A stretch of 64,000 nucleotides of DNA from Plotosus lineatus (GCA_024760905.1 CM045734.1:40195564-40259563); one strand, 5' to 3'. Shown: positions 45,101 through 55,458, numbered from the stretch's first letter. The notes: a model not told the origin generated them from the letters alone. Numbers and translations: made by a program.

Positions 45101-45449
45101 TACCTATTACAGCAAGTTCTACGGTCGGTGCTGTTGTTATAGATATTTAAACATCTTCCGATCAATCAGAATTGTGAATAGCAGTGCTGTGGAATGTTTT
45201 TGTGCATAATGTGTTTTACCTGTTTTTTTAAGAGTATGTTAGATAGTGCTAGTCAAGATGTTTGGATACAATTGCTTGTGTGTTTAAACTTCTGACTAGT
45301 ATTTATGTTTATAAGAACAAGAGAACTTATTATACCAGAATGCACATACTGAAATAACTGAACACCAAAAATTCTATATACTTTCGCGGGGGTGGGGGAG
45401 GGGTTCCATGACACAAATACATAAAATAGAGTTAATTATGAATATATAT
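45101..45449. other. No recognised feature
   Basis: Nothing recognised. Confidence 0.5.
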
Positions 45450-45459
45450 TATTTTACAT

Positions 45460-45747
45460 TGATGGGGCAGTGGTGGTCTAGTGGACAGGGTGCAGGATCG
45501 CTGATCCTAAGGTTGGGGGTTCGAGTCCCCACAGGGTTGTCACTGCCCCCCCCCCAGGTGGGCCATGTCTCTCACTGTCTATGGTGAGAGGCATGTAAAA
45601 GAACCATTGCTGACTTTTGTAAAGAGTAGCTGCAAAGTCGTCAGCGTGTTTCTGTCCCTTGCTAAAAAGGGTTGTGACAGGAAGGGCATCCGACGTAAAA
45701 ACCTCTGCCAAATCAAACGTGCGAATCAGATGATTCGCTTTGGCGAC
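45460..45747 (+). mobile_element. SINE X with tail A cut short, probable duplication
   Basis: Head 'ggggcagtggtggtctagtgg' from 45464, B box 'gggttcgagtcccc', short body, tail A with 'gacaggaagggcatccgacg' and 'cagatgattcgctttggcga'. It stops at 'ggcgac', about 35 bp before the usual end, without (GAA)n. 'tattttacat' flanks it at 45450-45459 and 45748-45757. Confidence 0.88.
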
Positions 45748-45757
45748 TATTTTACAT

Positions 45758-45839
45758 CTATAAATTTAACTTAGAATTTATAATAACTGGGATTTATAAT
45801 CTTTTTATTTATTTTTTTATATTTCTTTCTTTCTTTATT

Positions 45840-45892
<53 letters not shown>

Positions 45893-46165
45893 TACCACTA
45901 TTATTATTATTTTATTTTTATTTATTTATTTTTTTAATTCATATTACTTTTTATTTAGAATTTATAATAATCAGTGGAATGGCATCAGACAAGTTTGATG
46001 TTGCCTGAGTTCCTCATTTCCCACATTTCAGTTTGAATGACCATCAAAATGCACTCTCATCTTTGACTGCAGAATGTTTTTCAGAGTTATGGGTACAGTG
46101 AACTACCGCATAAAAAAAACTGAGCCTGGTGAGGGAATAATTGTTTTTAATAGGTGCTCTAATAT
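45758..46165. repeat. AT-rich low-complexity region
   Basis: TTTA, ATT (45850-45891) and TTAT runs, then unrecognised sequence. Confidence 0.8.
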
Positions 46166-46233
46166 AGAGTAAAAGTCAAAGTTTTGGACACACACACTCA
46201 TTTTAACTGAAGTCAAAGGCGTGTCCAAACTTT
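46166..46233. repeat. Short inverted repeat, Tc1-like MITE remnant
   Basis: 'gtcaaagttttggacac' is followed about 30 bp later by 'gtgtccaaacttttgac', nearly its inverted complement. The core 'tttggacac' is known from Tc1-type MITE ends in fish. Confidence 0.55.
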
Positions 46234-46328
46234 TGACTTGTATTGCACACGTTTTTATATTATATCATGTTGATCTGATCAATAGATCAGCATTTAAGGC
46301 CAGCATACCGTTTTTTTTTTTTTTATTC

Positions 46329-46387
<59 letters not shown>
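46329..46387. repeat. (TG)n microsatellite
   Basis: About 29 TG units, followed by a G-run at 46394-46404. Confidence 0.97.
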
Positions 46388-46390
<3 letters not shown>

Positions 46391-46469
46391 ATTGGGGGGG
46401 GGGGTTCACTTTAAAAGTATGCTAGCTTTACATCTATGCCAGTGGGCTTAGTGTGAAATACACCAAAAA

Positions 46470-46560
46470 GTGTACCCTGCCTCCACCAACAATTGGCTGA
46501 GAAAGGCTTCTCGGTGATTCAGTAAGATTCATCAGTTTGGTGAATGAAATGAAATGAATA
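46470..46560 (+). repeat. Possible degenerate tail B
   Basis: 'gtgtaccctgcctccac', 'caattggctgagaaagg' and an ending in 'aatgaaatgaaatgaat' are reminiscent of tail B. Weak. Confidence 0.3.
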
Positions 46561-46596
46561 AAGTAATATTCTTCAGTTTGTTTGCATTTCAAAGCA

Positions 46597-46690
46597 CAGT
46601 GGTACCTTGATATATACGAAATTAATCTGTTTCAAGGGCAAGCTCGTAAGTCAAAATGTTCATTAGATAAAACAAAAATAATGAAGATTT
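46597..46690 (+). repeat. MITE family P, single end
   Basis: 'cagtggtaccttgatat', then 'caagggcaagctcgtaagtc' and 'aaaatgttcattagataaaa', as in 7761-7870. No right end found downstream. Confidence 0.7.
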
Positions 46691-47120
46691 AAAAAAAAAT
46701 CACAATCTATGTTCACTTTGAAGAATCAGGGAAGAACTTTTTTCTGCTTCTCCACAAAATAATGACAATTTTAGAAGAAGGAATAGAAAATAGTTGGATA
46801 AAACACAGCTATGCCTTGTATGGGAAAAGCAGTCTCTGTTGCCCTCAGGGGCAATGGAAACGGAAAGCCACTTCGGTCAGTGCAAGGAATGTAAAGTGCA
46901 CTCACTGGAGAAACCTCAGTGGTATCAAGCCATGGGCAATCATTGTGGCTATGAATTGAAGTTTCTGGTACCTTTCTTAGCCTGAAGTGAAAATTTCACA
47001 GGTTATATCTGACAAAGGATGCTATGGGTACTGGTATATGTCAGTGCAATGGACGTTATCAAATCAACCATTAAGTGTACGTTTGTGTAGTTATTATGCT
47101 TTTTTTTTTTCTTTTACATT
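46691..47120. other. No recognised feature
   Basis: Two overlapping short frames at 46762-46985 show no domain. Confidence 0.45.
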
Positions 47121-47369
47121 CATTCAATCATTCATTTTCTGAACTGCTTGATTCTAATTAGGGTCAGAGAGAAGCTGTAGCCCATCTCAGCCAATTGGGG
47201 CGAGGGCAGAGTACACCCTGGACAGCGCACCAGGCCATCACAGGGCAGAAAAATGCTGACGGTTATACAGCCTACTCTTGACGAAAATCAGCAATGGTTC
47301 TTTTAAATGAACCTCTCACCATAGACAGTGATAGACATATCCGGCCTTTGATAACCCAGTTAGCTTCCT
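47121..47369 (-). mobile_element. SINE X copy with tail B, head missing
   Basis: Reverse tail B ('cattcattttctgaactgct', 'ggcgagggcagagtacaccc', 'gcaccaggccatcacaggg') then reverse body to 'gataacccagttagc', where it stops. Confidence 0.85.
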
Positions 47370-47483
47370 TTACATAACAAAGATTCATTCTACAAGTTGT
47401 CATCATCTGCTTTTAAGGAATCAGGTCCCAGTGTTTACTTGTCATTGCTTGATTACTTTTTCAAGCATATAAAGGGATATTCT

Positions 47484-47498
47484 AGTGTGTGTGTGTGT

Positions 47499-47559
<61 letters not shown>

Positions 47560-47648
47560 TGTATGTGTGTGTATGTGTGTGTATGTGTATGTGTGTGTAT
47601 GTGTGTGTGTGTATGTGTGTGTATGTGTGTGTGTGTGTGTGTATGTGT

Positions 47649-47722
<74 letters not shown>
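47484..47722. repeat. (TG)n microsatellite with TATG units
   Basis: About 240 bp of TG with TATG variants mostly 10-12 bp apart in the middle third (47552-47655). Confidence 0.98.
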
Positions 47723-47725
<3 letters not shown>

Positions 47726-48384
47726 GATTGAATGGACCCCAGAGGAACAGTTTCAGTGAAACTTGAGAGGATAGCTGTGTAAAACCTTCAAGGTCCTAAT
47801 GAACTAATGCAAGCACTGCTTATTCTCATTCCTTGTCACAGAAGAGTAGAGCTGAAAGAAACTAAACGCTTCCTTTCGGTTTAAATTAAATCTGGATGCA
47901 ATTGGATTTGGGAAATGACAACTTTTGGAAGGATACTTTTGTTTTGTTTCAGAAATATTGCTTAAAGTTATTGGCTCAGCAAAGTTTTGATGCAACTATG
48001 AGCAATGACAATGGCAATGGATTTGCATGATGTAATATTCATAATGCTAATGACTGACTATTCGCTTTAACTGAAAGCTTTTAAAAGTAACACCAGCAGC
48101 ATATCCGGTTGCTGTGAAACTCCTCTGACTCTATGTGAACCTCTTGCAGTGGACAATGTTCTCTGATAGAGATGTGCATTTAGCTCGTTTTGACAGCTCT
48201 TTGGTTTTTCACTGGCATTATGAAGCTAGTGTCACATATACTTATCCTCAAGGTGATAATATATAAATTCCGGCGCTGCATAAAAGCTGTGCTCCCATTT
48301 GATGTCACTTACTTGACATTTTTTTCATGGGAACTCACAAACTCCATTCGCATATCATATGTACATAAATATTAATTAATTTTA
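47723..48384. other. No recognised feature
   Basis: Nothing recognised. Confidence 0.5.
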
Positions 48385-48395
48385 ATTACTTGTTT

Positions 48396-48677
48396 CTTCT
48401 TGTGCTTTTCCTTTAAACTTTTCCCTCTTTTTTCGGGGGGAGGGGGGTGCCACAGCAAATCATCTGATTTGGATGTTTGATTTGGCCTAGGTTTTAACCC
48501 TTCCCGACACAATCCTTTAGCAAGGGATAGAAACACACTGACGGCTATGCAGCTACTCTTTACAAAAGTCAGCAATGGTTACATGAACCTCTCACCATAG
48601 ACAGTGAGAGACATGGCCGGCCTTTGATAACCCAGTTAGCTGCACTGGGGGGACAGTGACAAACCCCCAACCATAGG
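48396..48677 (-). mobile_element. 5'-truncated SINE X with tail A and duplication
   Basis: On the minus strand it begins within the head ('cctatggttgggggtttg') with part of the B-box region missing, then body and tail A ('ccttgctaaaggattgtgtc', 'gccaaatcaaacatcc', 'cagatgatttgctgtggc'), and an A/G-rich end. 'attacttgttt' lies on both sides (48385-48395, 48678-48688). A truncated SINE with a duplication is evidence for LINE-type integration. Confidence 0.92.
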
Positions 48678-48790
48678 ATTACTTGTTTATAGAAGAGAAT
48701 AAAATGGTAGAAACACAGAATCTTAGTCTCTACATGTAAAGTATACCATGTAGAAACTGTAGGTTGAGACAACATTCAGTAACACAAGTA

Positions 48791-49612
48791 GAGACGCTTC
48801 CCGACTGACGTTAATTTGTTTTACGTATTTTTTCGATTTTACGTTTTAAAAAAAAAAAAGGTCAAATTTTGAGTTTAGCGTGCTCTCTGTAGTACGAGAC
48901 GTACCTACGCAGTACGCTGACGTAATACGCTACTTCCGCATGACGCTGCATCCATTGTTTACAAATGACAGACTGAACATGCCCCTCCTTCTTCCCAGTT
49001 CACCGCGTGTTATCCTTGTGTTAAGACGTCGTCTCTGTGATCTTTGTGTTTACACTGTTTTGCGGACTTTTGTAACCCTAAGCAAATATTGTTGGTCAGA
49101 AGCGTAAGCCTACTAGTTATAGTGGTAATCAGAAAAAGCGGCAAGCCATCTCGTTAGAAATAAAGATGGCTATTGTCAAGAAAATGGATGCTGGTGAAAA
49201 ACATACGACTGTTGCACGCTTCTTCCAAATGGCTCCATCGACCATCGGAACCATTTACAAGCAGAAAGATTGCATCACAGAGAATGTTAAAGGTTATATT
49301 TGATACTGTATTTGATATTTGATAAGTGAATTTGATTAAAATTTATCTATTTGAAATTATTTTGCTTGAATTGAATTTATTTGAAATTAATGTTGATATT
49401 ATTTGATATATTTGATATTATTTTACAATGTTATGTTTATAATAATTGATTTAGGGGTGTTTTATGAGATATGGTAATGGTATTTATGGGTGTATAGTAC
49501 AGTATGAACGCCATACGTCACTGGAACATACAGTAACAAATTACGTTTTTTTTTTTTCACCTTACGTTCGGCCATCTGGAACCAAACTAAAACGTAAGTT
49601 AAGGAGCATCTG
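48791..49612 (+). mobile_element. pogo/Tigger-like DNA transposon, deleted
   Basis: Left end 'gagacgcttcccgactgacg' after TA; right end 'cgtaagttaaggagcatctg' to 49612, roughly inverted. It carries the N-terminal part of a CENP-B/Tigger-type transposase near 49100-49300, and the catalytic part is absent. A related end is nested at about 36963. Confidence 0.75.
49100..49303 (+). pseudogene. Tigger/CENP-B-type transposase, N-terminal fragment
   Basis: Reads KRQAISLEIKMAIVKKMDAG, then VARFFQMAPSTIGTIYKQ and DCITENVKG. This is the first helix-turn-helix of CENP-B/Tigger/jerky proteins, which binds transposon ends, with the usual KRKAISLE.K..I opening and STI.TI recognition helix. The frame ends soon after in AT-rich sequence; the second DNA-binding domain and the DDE catalytic domain are missing. 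Confidence 0.75.
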
Positions 49613-49658
49613 AATATCATTGGTTGTTTATTTATTTCATGTCATTATATTAGTGTAT

Positions 49659-49852
49659 TGTAGGAAGCTGAGGTTGGAATTACCAGGCAGAAGGCCTAGA
49701 GGAAGACCAAAGAGGAGATTTATGGATGTGGTGAAGGAGGACGTGAAAGTAGTTGGTGTAAGAGAAGAAGATGCAGAGGATAGGGTGAGATGAAGGCAGA
49801 TGATTCGCTGTGGCGACCCCTGAAGGGAGCAGCCAAAAGGAAAAGAAGAAGC
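49659..49852 (+). mobile_element. RTE-type LINE, very short copy with duplication
   Basis: The last 194 bp of the LINE: residues GRRPRGRPKRRFMDVVKEDV, then a stop (TGA) where other copies have tryptophan, and the 3' end 'gacccctgaagggagcagcc', 'aaaaggaaaagaagaa'. 'tattagtgtat' flanks it (49648-49658, 49853-49863). Confidence 0.92.
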
Positions 49853-50144
49853 TATTAGTGTATAGTCACCTGTTATTTGCTTTATTACTCTCTTCCAGAT
49901 ACCTTTTTCTTTTGTTTTTTTTTTTCTTTTTTGAGATATAAAATTTAATAAAACAACACAGAGCTCCCATGTGTACATATTTTCTCCAAGGATGGAGGAC
50001 AGAAGACAGGACGGATGGAGGTATGGACGTACACTATAGGTTTCTCTTGACATCTCTTGACATTCCAAAATCAACTTGATGGTTAGAAGAAGTTTCCTTA
50101 TCAGTGGTGTCAGCTCACAGGACACAAACTATAATATATAATAT

Positions 50145-50517
50145 CTTTTTCTTCTTTTTCTTTCGGCTGTTCCCTTTCAGGGGTCACAACAGCCAATCAT
50201 TTGCCTCCATCTTCATAGAAGTCATATTAATTATTTGCATGTTTGATTTGGCATAGGTTTTTACGTCGGATGCTCTTCCTGACACAACTCTTAGCAAGGG
50301 GCAGAAACACGCTGACGGCTATGCAGCTACTCTTGTTGAAAGTCAGCAATGGTTCTTTTACATGAATCTCTCACCATAGACCGTGAGAGACATGGCTGGC
50401 CTTTGATAACCCAGTTAGCTGCACTAGGAGGGACAGTGACAACCTTGAGGAGAGAGGAACTCTAACCCTCAACCTTAGAATCACCACCTTCACCACCAGG
50501 CCACCACTGTCACACAG
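50145..50517 (-). mobile_element. SINE X with extended tail A and 17-bp duplication
   Basis: On the minus strand: head 'gacagtggtggcctggtgg', diverged B box, full body, 'ccccttgctaagag', 'gtcaggaagagcatccgacg', then 'gaagatggaggcaaatgatt'. Those extra 'gatggaggc' bases are LINE sequence that other tail A copies lack. It ends 'cccctgaaagggaacagccg' and 'aaagaaaaagaagaaa'. The 17-bp sequence 'actataatatataatat' flanks it (50128-50144, 50518-50534). Confidence 0.93.
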
Positions 50518-50626
50518 ACTATAATATATAATATTAAATTGTTAAAAGGCAATTTCATCACCGACAATTACACTTGCAATACACTCCTTAGACATAACAA
50601 GTACATGTTAGACATTCTCTCTAAAC

Positions 50627-51203
50627 CAGTGCTTCTCAAATAGTTAGGCGTGCCCCCCCGGGGGGCGTGGTATAATGCCAAGGAGGGGGGGTGACCCTGG
50701 GGAACAGGCGTTTCTGTAATAGTGTAGGAGAATTAAGTGTAATTGCACGTTCACTCCACTAGTTGGCAGTGGCACCCTCATTGTCGCTCCATGCTCCACA
50801 AGCAAACGATATGAAGTTCAGTAAATAACCCCTTAAACAACACGAAAAAATTTCTAACAGGAACGAAGAGAAAGGTGGAGAGAGACGAACATATTAAGAC
50901 ATAAATAAGTTGAATGAATTTAAATAAGCATGTATTTTTTGAATTTCATGCACATTGGTGCACTGTAAATCTTTTTCTCTTACAGATTAAAAACAATGTT
51001 AATGAAGTTTTTCTTTATTGTAAGTTGAACTATATTTCTTTCTTTTGCGTTTTTTTTAATGTTAATAAAGAGTTATGCAGAGGTGTACTAATAACAATTT
51101 TATAGACAAATAATACTATATTATAGTCTCTTACGGGGGGGGGGGGTGAAACCTTTTTTTTCTCCAAGAAGGGACACCACAGAAAGTAATTTGAGAAGCA
51201 CTG
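50627..51203 (+). mobile_element. hAT-type MITE family H, long copy
   Basis: Ends 'cagtgcttctcaaat' and 'tttgagaagcactg'; flanks 'ctctaaac' and 'ctcgaaac' agree at 7 of 8. The interior matches 25926-26547. It stops 11 bp before a P MITE begins. Confidence 0.9.
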
Positions 51204-51214
51204 CTCGAAACATA

Positions 51215-52010
51215 CAGTGGAACCTCAATTTACAAAATTCATCCGTTCCGGAAGTGGTTTCATAACTTGGATTTTTTGTAAGTTGTAAAATGTGTGATTC
51301 AATCCAAGGCCCCCAGTACTACCCCCTAAACCCTTTAAAAAGTATAAAAGTATACCTATTGAGGTCTCCTTCTGCTTCAATATCGTACCGATGGTAGATG
51401 GTTTGGGCCATATTCCTTTACGATATCACTCTACCACATGCCACGTGCCCGCTTCTTCTTTTCACTTGCACCAGGAATCACACACTCGTGTGTGTGTGTG
51501 TGTGTGTGGGCGTGCATGTGATGACCATGTCTTCTTAGCACAGTTATAATCTTACAAATGTTTATGCATGGTTAAAAGACTGAGCCAAAAAATAAAGTTG
51601 CAATGAGATGAGATTTCCTTTCGGCTTTTTCCACTCGAAAAACTCATGAAACCAGCTGCTGCTTAAGGGAGCTGCGTCATACTTCCTAGCCAATGGGAGG
51701 CCAGCGGGTCGGGATGTTGGGAGATAGCCAATGGTAGGGAGCTGCATCATCCCTCCTAGCCAATGGGAGGCCAGCGGAGCGGGACGTTGGGAGATAGCCA
51801 ATGGTAGGGAGCTGCATCATCCCTCCTAGCCAATGGAAGGCCAGCGGAGCAGGACGTTGGGAGATAGTCAATTTAGAGCAACTCGTGCATTGTTTGAATG
51901 GCGCATTTGGCGCGTTTCGTAAGGAGAAGTTGTTTCGTATACAGAGACAAAAAGTTTTGGAAAATGTTTTTGTAACCTGGATTTTTTGTTTGTGAGGTGA
52001 GGTACCACTG
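51215..52010. mobile_element. MITE family P with internal minisatellite
   Basis: Left end 'cagtggaacctcaatttac' after TA (51213-51214), right end 'gtgaggtaccactg' before TA (52011-52012). Subterminal pieces are also inverted ('cttggattttttgtaag' and 'cctggattttttgtttg' are a shared direct motif). The centre holds 70-bp tandem repeats at 51669-51873 and a (TG)n at 51485-51508. No transposase. Confidence 0.87.
51669..51873 (+). repeat. 70-bp minisatellite rich in CCAAT motifs
   Basis: Units start at 51669, 51739 and 51809, the last slightly short. Each contains 'cctagccaatgg' and 'gatagccaatgg' (the second changed to 'gatagtcaat' in the last unit), giving CCAAT in the same orientation at alternating spacings of about 39 and 31 bp. 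Confidence 0.93.
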
Positions 52011-52381
52011 TATATGTTGGGGACAATATATGTTATTGTGTGTATACTGTATACAGTATGTTATTGTGTGTATACTCTAGTAATGTCTGTTTATAAATAG
52101 TCAGACAATCTCTGCAAGGCATCTGCACATTACATTCGTTTAATCTTACTGAATTTCATTCCTGAATGTGTATATGGATGAAATGAAATGGAAAAAAGGT
52201 AAGTCTGATATCAGAACTACTACTACCCATTATTCTGTTTTGATTAAAGTAGATGGAATGGTGTCAAAGCAGCCAAGTAACGCAACACGTGAAACAATGT
52301 CCCAAGTGAATTTAGATGTTAAAAACATAATTTTTATTCTTGTATGTGAAGTGGATTTTGTAACATGAATAATTAGTTTCT
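52011..52381. other. No recognised feature
   Basis: A small direct duplication of 'gttattgtgtgtatact' near 52031-52077. Nothing else recognised. Confidence 0.5.
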
Positions 52382-52431
52382 CATGTTGGCTTCAAAAATC
52401 AACAAAAAAAAGTGTCAGGAATACATTACGC

Positions 52432-52462
<31 letters not shown>

Positions 52463-52541
52463 CAGCACTGACCAAAATGATTTTTTTATGTGCGTAATTT
52501 ATTCCTGACACTTTTCTTTGTTGCTTTTTGAAGCCAACATG
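52382..52541. repeat. 58-bp inverted repeat with poly-A spacer
   Basis: Left arm 52382-52439 starts 'catgttggcttcaaaaa'; right arm 52484-52541 is its inverted complement with three mismatches. Both contain 'gtgtcaggaata' and 'attacgcacataaaa' (as read on the left arm). The 44-bp spacer is mostly A. Confidence 0.95.
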
Positions 52542-52554
52542 TCAGTCAGCATCA

Positions 52555-52690
52555 GTTTGTGGTGATACAGGCGATAATTTGCGATGATACAGGGGGTGAT
52601 TTGCAGTGGCACAGTCGATGATCTGTTTGGATACGGGGGTGGGGGTGGGGGTTGCAGTGACACAGGTGGTGATTTGTGGTGATACATCAT
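52555..52690 (+). repeat. Degenerate tandem repeat
   Basis: Repeated units of about 22-27 bp built on 'gtgatttgyggtgatacagg', about five imperfect copies with a G-rich insertion at 52635-52650. Confidence 0.75.
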
Positions 52691-53609
52691 GACGAAGCCG
52701 CTCCCTCAAGTACTGCAATTGAGTGCTGAAATCCTGTTCAAGGGTCATCTCTCTCTCTCGCCCTCTACGTGGCCTGTCGTCAACTGAACCTGTCATGTCA
52801 TGTTACATCATCAGGTTTTTTAAAGGCTGTTGTGTACAGTCCATATGCCTCGCTATCTCACTGTAGCTAAACCTGGCCTCCATTTCCTAGAGATGTTGTT
52901 CATGTGATAGATGTGGCACTATGACGTGTCCTAAACTAACAAAAGTGTACTTACAAAAAATATGTGTCTATAAATATAAACAAACATACATTCAAAAAGC
53001 TGGATGTTTTCCCAGTGTTTTCCGGGATTTCCTCCAAGGACTCCAGTTTCCTTCTACAGAGCTTACTTATAGAGTTTACTTGTGGTAAACAAGTTTTACA
53101 CCAAGATTAATTGGGTTCTATATATAGATCCTGAGAAGGAAATTGCACATGGTGTCATTAAAAAAATGTCGACATTAGTTGGGGAAATTACAAACAAACA
53201 GCAATCATGCTTCAGAAAGCTGAATGAGCCTTTTCAGTACAAGATTATTAAAGATGTAAATGAATAAAAAGACATGGAAAAGTGCCTGTATATCTTTTTA
53301 AGCACAATTAGACCATCACATAAAATTGCATCATGAGCTTTCAGATGAATGAAAAAGTATTTAAAAGAGAAATCAGCAGTTTTTTAGAGGTCTTTCTGAA
53401 AACAGCACGAACTACAGCTAGTTACAGCTATAAACAATGAGCTGATTAAAAATCATCTTTTTTCCTACACCTTACACAAAGAACCTCAGCGATGTGTTTC
53501 GGGATTGTAATTTTAAAAGTATGTTTAATGAGCCCCTCAGAAGTCTTTCGTAATTCTGGTGAATTAAAATCCAATTTGCCATGCTTATGAGCCATGCAAG
53601 CCATCTTAT
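52691..53609. other. No recognised feature
   Basis: Nothing recognised; short frames only. Confidence 0.5.
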
Positions 53610-53936
53610 CACTGCTATAGGGCGCTGGATCGCTGATCCAAAAATTGGGGGTTTGAGTCCCACTCACTGCCCCCCCCGAGTGCAACTAACTGGGTTATCA
53701 AAAGCTGGCCATGTCTCTCACTGTCTATGGTGTGAGGTTCATGTAAAAGAACCATTGCTGACTTTCGTAAAGAGTAGCTGCAAAGCCGTCAGCGTGTTTC
53801 CGCCCTATGATGGCCTGACAAGCTGTCCACAGTGTACTCTACCCTCGCCCTGAGTAGGCTGGGATGAGCGCCAGCCTCCACGCCACCCTAATTAGGATTA
53901 AGCAGTTACAGAAAATGAACTGATGATGAACTGAAC
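53610..53936 (+). mobile_element. SINE X with tail B, first bases missing
   Basis: Starts at 'ctatagggcgctggatcgct' inside the head; B box 'gggtttgagtccc', body and tail B ('gccctatgatggcctgac', 'gagtaggctgggatgagcgc', 'attaggattaagcagttaca'). Confidence 0.9.
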
Positions 53937-54283
53937 ATTTTTCATGGAACAATGCTGACAAGAATTACACTTTGTGGCCTGGCACATTCTCTTGATACCT
54001 TCATTATGATGGATAAAAATGTAATCCTAAAGGGATACACATGGCCCACAACAATACTCAAATAGGCTGTAGCATTCAAAGGTGTGCTTGGATTGATATA
54101 TTCTGACCTAAGTGTGCTGATTAAATATTGCCCACACCGTTACACAAACACTACCAGACTGAACTGTTGACAGAAGGCATGTTGGGTCCATGGATTAATA
54201 CTGTTGCTATCACATGACTCATGATAGAACAAATGCACTGATCTCTAAGCACTCTAATGCTATAGCATAGAAAATTCTACTGT
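53937..54283. other. No recognised feature
   Basis: Nothing recognised. Confidence 0.5.
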
Positions 54284-54297
54284 ACATTCCACTTGCC

Positions 54298-54549
54298 CCC
54301 AGTGCAGCTAACTGAGTTATCAAAGGCAGGCCATGTCTCTCACTGTCTATGGTGTGAGGCTGTAGAAGAACCATTGCTTACTTTCAACAAGTGTGGGCTG
54401 CAAAGCCATCAACGTGTTTCCGCCCTGCGATGGCCTGGTGAGCTGTCCGAAGTGTACTCTGCCCTTGCCTGGAGTTGGCTGGGATGGACGACAGCTTTTC
54501 CGCAACCCTAATTAGGATCAAGCGGTTACAGAAAATGAACTAATGATGC
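54298..54549 (+). mobile_element. 5'-truncated SINE X with tail B and duplication
   Basis: Starts in the body at 'cccagtgcagctaactgag', keeps body and tail B ('ccctgcgatggcctggtgag', 'ggagttggctgggatggacg', 'attaggatcaagcggttaca'). 'acattccacttgcc' is on both sides (54284-54297, 54550-54563). The SINE's promoter boxes are gone, yet the copy inserted cleanly. Confidence 0.93.
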
Positions 54550-54671
54550 ACATTCCACTTGCCTTTCATGTAAGAGATGTAAACAACTGCATTGTGGGTA
54601 AAATGGAGACCATTGTGTGAAGTGCCTGAATACCATCAGAGTTTTTTTTTTCTTTTCAGTCACACTTTGAA

Positions 54672-54832
54672 TGCAAAAATGGAAAAAATGAAAGGAAACG
54701 TGTACAAGACGGTGTTGAGGCCAGCGATGTTATATGGTTTAGAAACAGTGGCCCTGGGGAAAAGACAGGAGGCAGAGCTGGAGGTAGCAGAGATGAAAAT
54801 GTTGAAGTTCTCTTTGGGAGTAGCTGGTGTCT
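54672..54832 (+). pseudogene. RTE-type LINE, internal fragment
   Basis: Encodes MKGNVYKTVLRPAMLYGLET followed by VALGKRQEAELEVAEMKML and KFSLGVAGV. This matches the stretch between the polymerase core and the C-terminal RWFGHV region in the copy at 19600-21178. It has neither LINE end, so it is not a simple 5'-truncated insertion. A 'ttttttttcttttcag' tract precedes it at 54643-54658. Confidence 0.85.
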
Positions 54833-55040
54833 GACACGTCACTCACCCTATCATGCCTGACCTGGTTGCTCCAGGATTTCACCCCCACCGTGGAGTGGGA
54901 GTCCCAGAGGCTTTGAACCACCCCCTCATAGAACACTGCCTGAGGCAGGCGTCGGCGTCGGACTCCAGCATTTAGTTATGTGTTTTGCTGGCGTTTTTAA
55001 GAGGGAATTTTTAAGAGGGCCCCCCCGAGGCTCCTCTAGG
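54833..55040. other. Unrecognised GC-rich piece
   Basis: More GC-rich than its neighbours and contains a tandem 'tttttaagaggg' pair near 54995-55020. Family unknown. Confidence 0.35.
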
Positions 55041-55338
55041 CGCCAATTCCTGACAGGCAGATGCCCGGAGGTACCTCATCAGGCTTGTGCTTATCCCCAG
55101 TTTCTGTAGCATGAAGCAACTGGGAGTTCAACTCCTCCTGGATGGGACGCTAGTCCATCGCAGGTTACCTTCCCAGTACATTTTTACTGGTACCCATTTA
55201 TACTGCTGGGTGAACAGAGGCACACTTGTGGTTAAGACCTTGCCCAGCGGTCTTAGCACAGTGGTGGTCTCAGTGGGATTTGAACGCACGACCTACCGAT
55301 CATGAGTGTAGCACCCTAACCACTACACCACCAGCCCC
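55041..55338 (-). mobile_element. SINE Z copy, full length
   Basis: On the minus strand: head 'ggggctggtggtgtagtgg' (A box), 'ctcatgatcggtaggtcgtg', B box 'cgttcaaatccc', then 'ccactgtgctaagacc', 'gggcaaggtcttaaccacaa', 'ctctgttcacccagcag', 'cctgcgatggactagcgtcc', 'agttgaactcccagttgc', ending near 'cctccgggcatctgcctgtc'. Confidence 0.88.
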
Positions 55339-55339
55339 G

Positions 55340-55458
<119 letters not shown>

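Noticed and set aside
54643..54834. Host exon preceded by a good acceptor ('ttttttttcttttcag')
   Set aside because: The coding text after it is LINE polymerase sequence (KTVLRPAMLYGLET), so the splice-like tract is probably chance.
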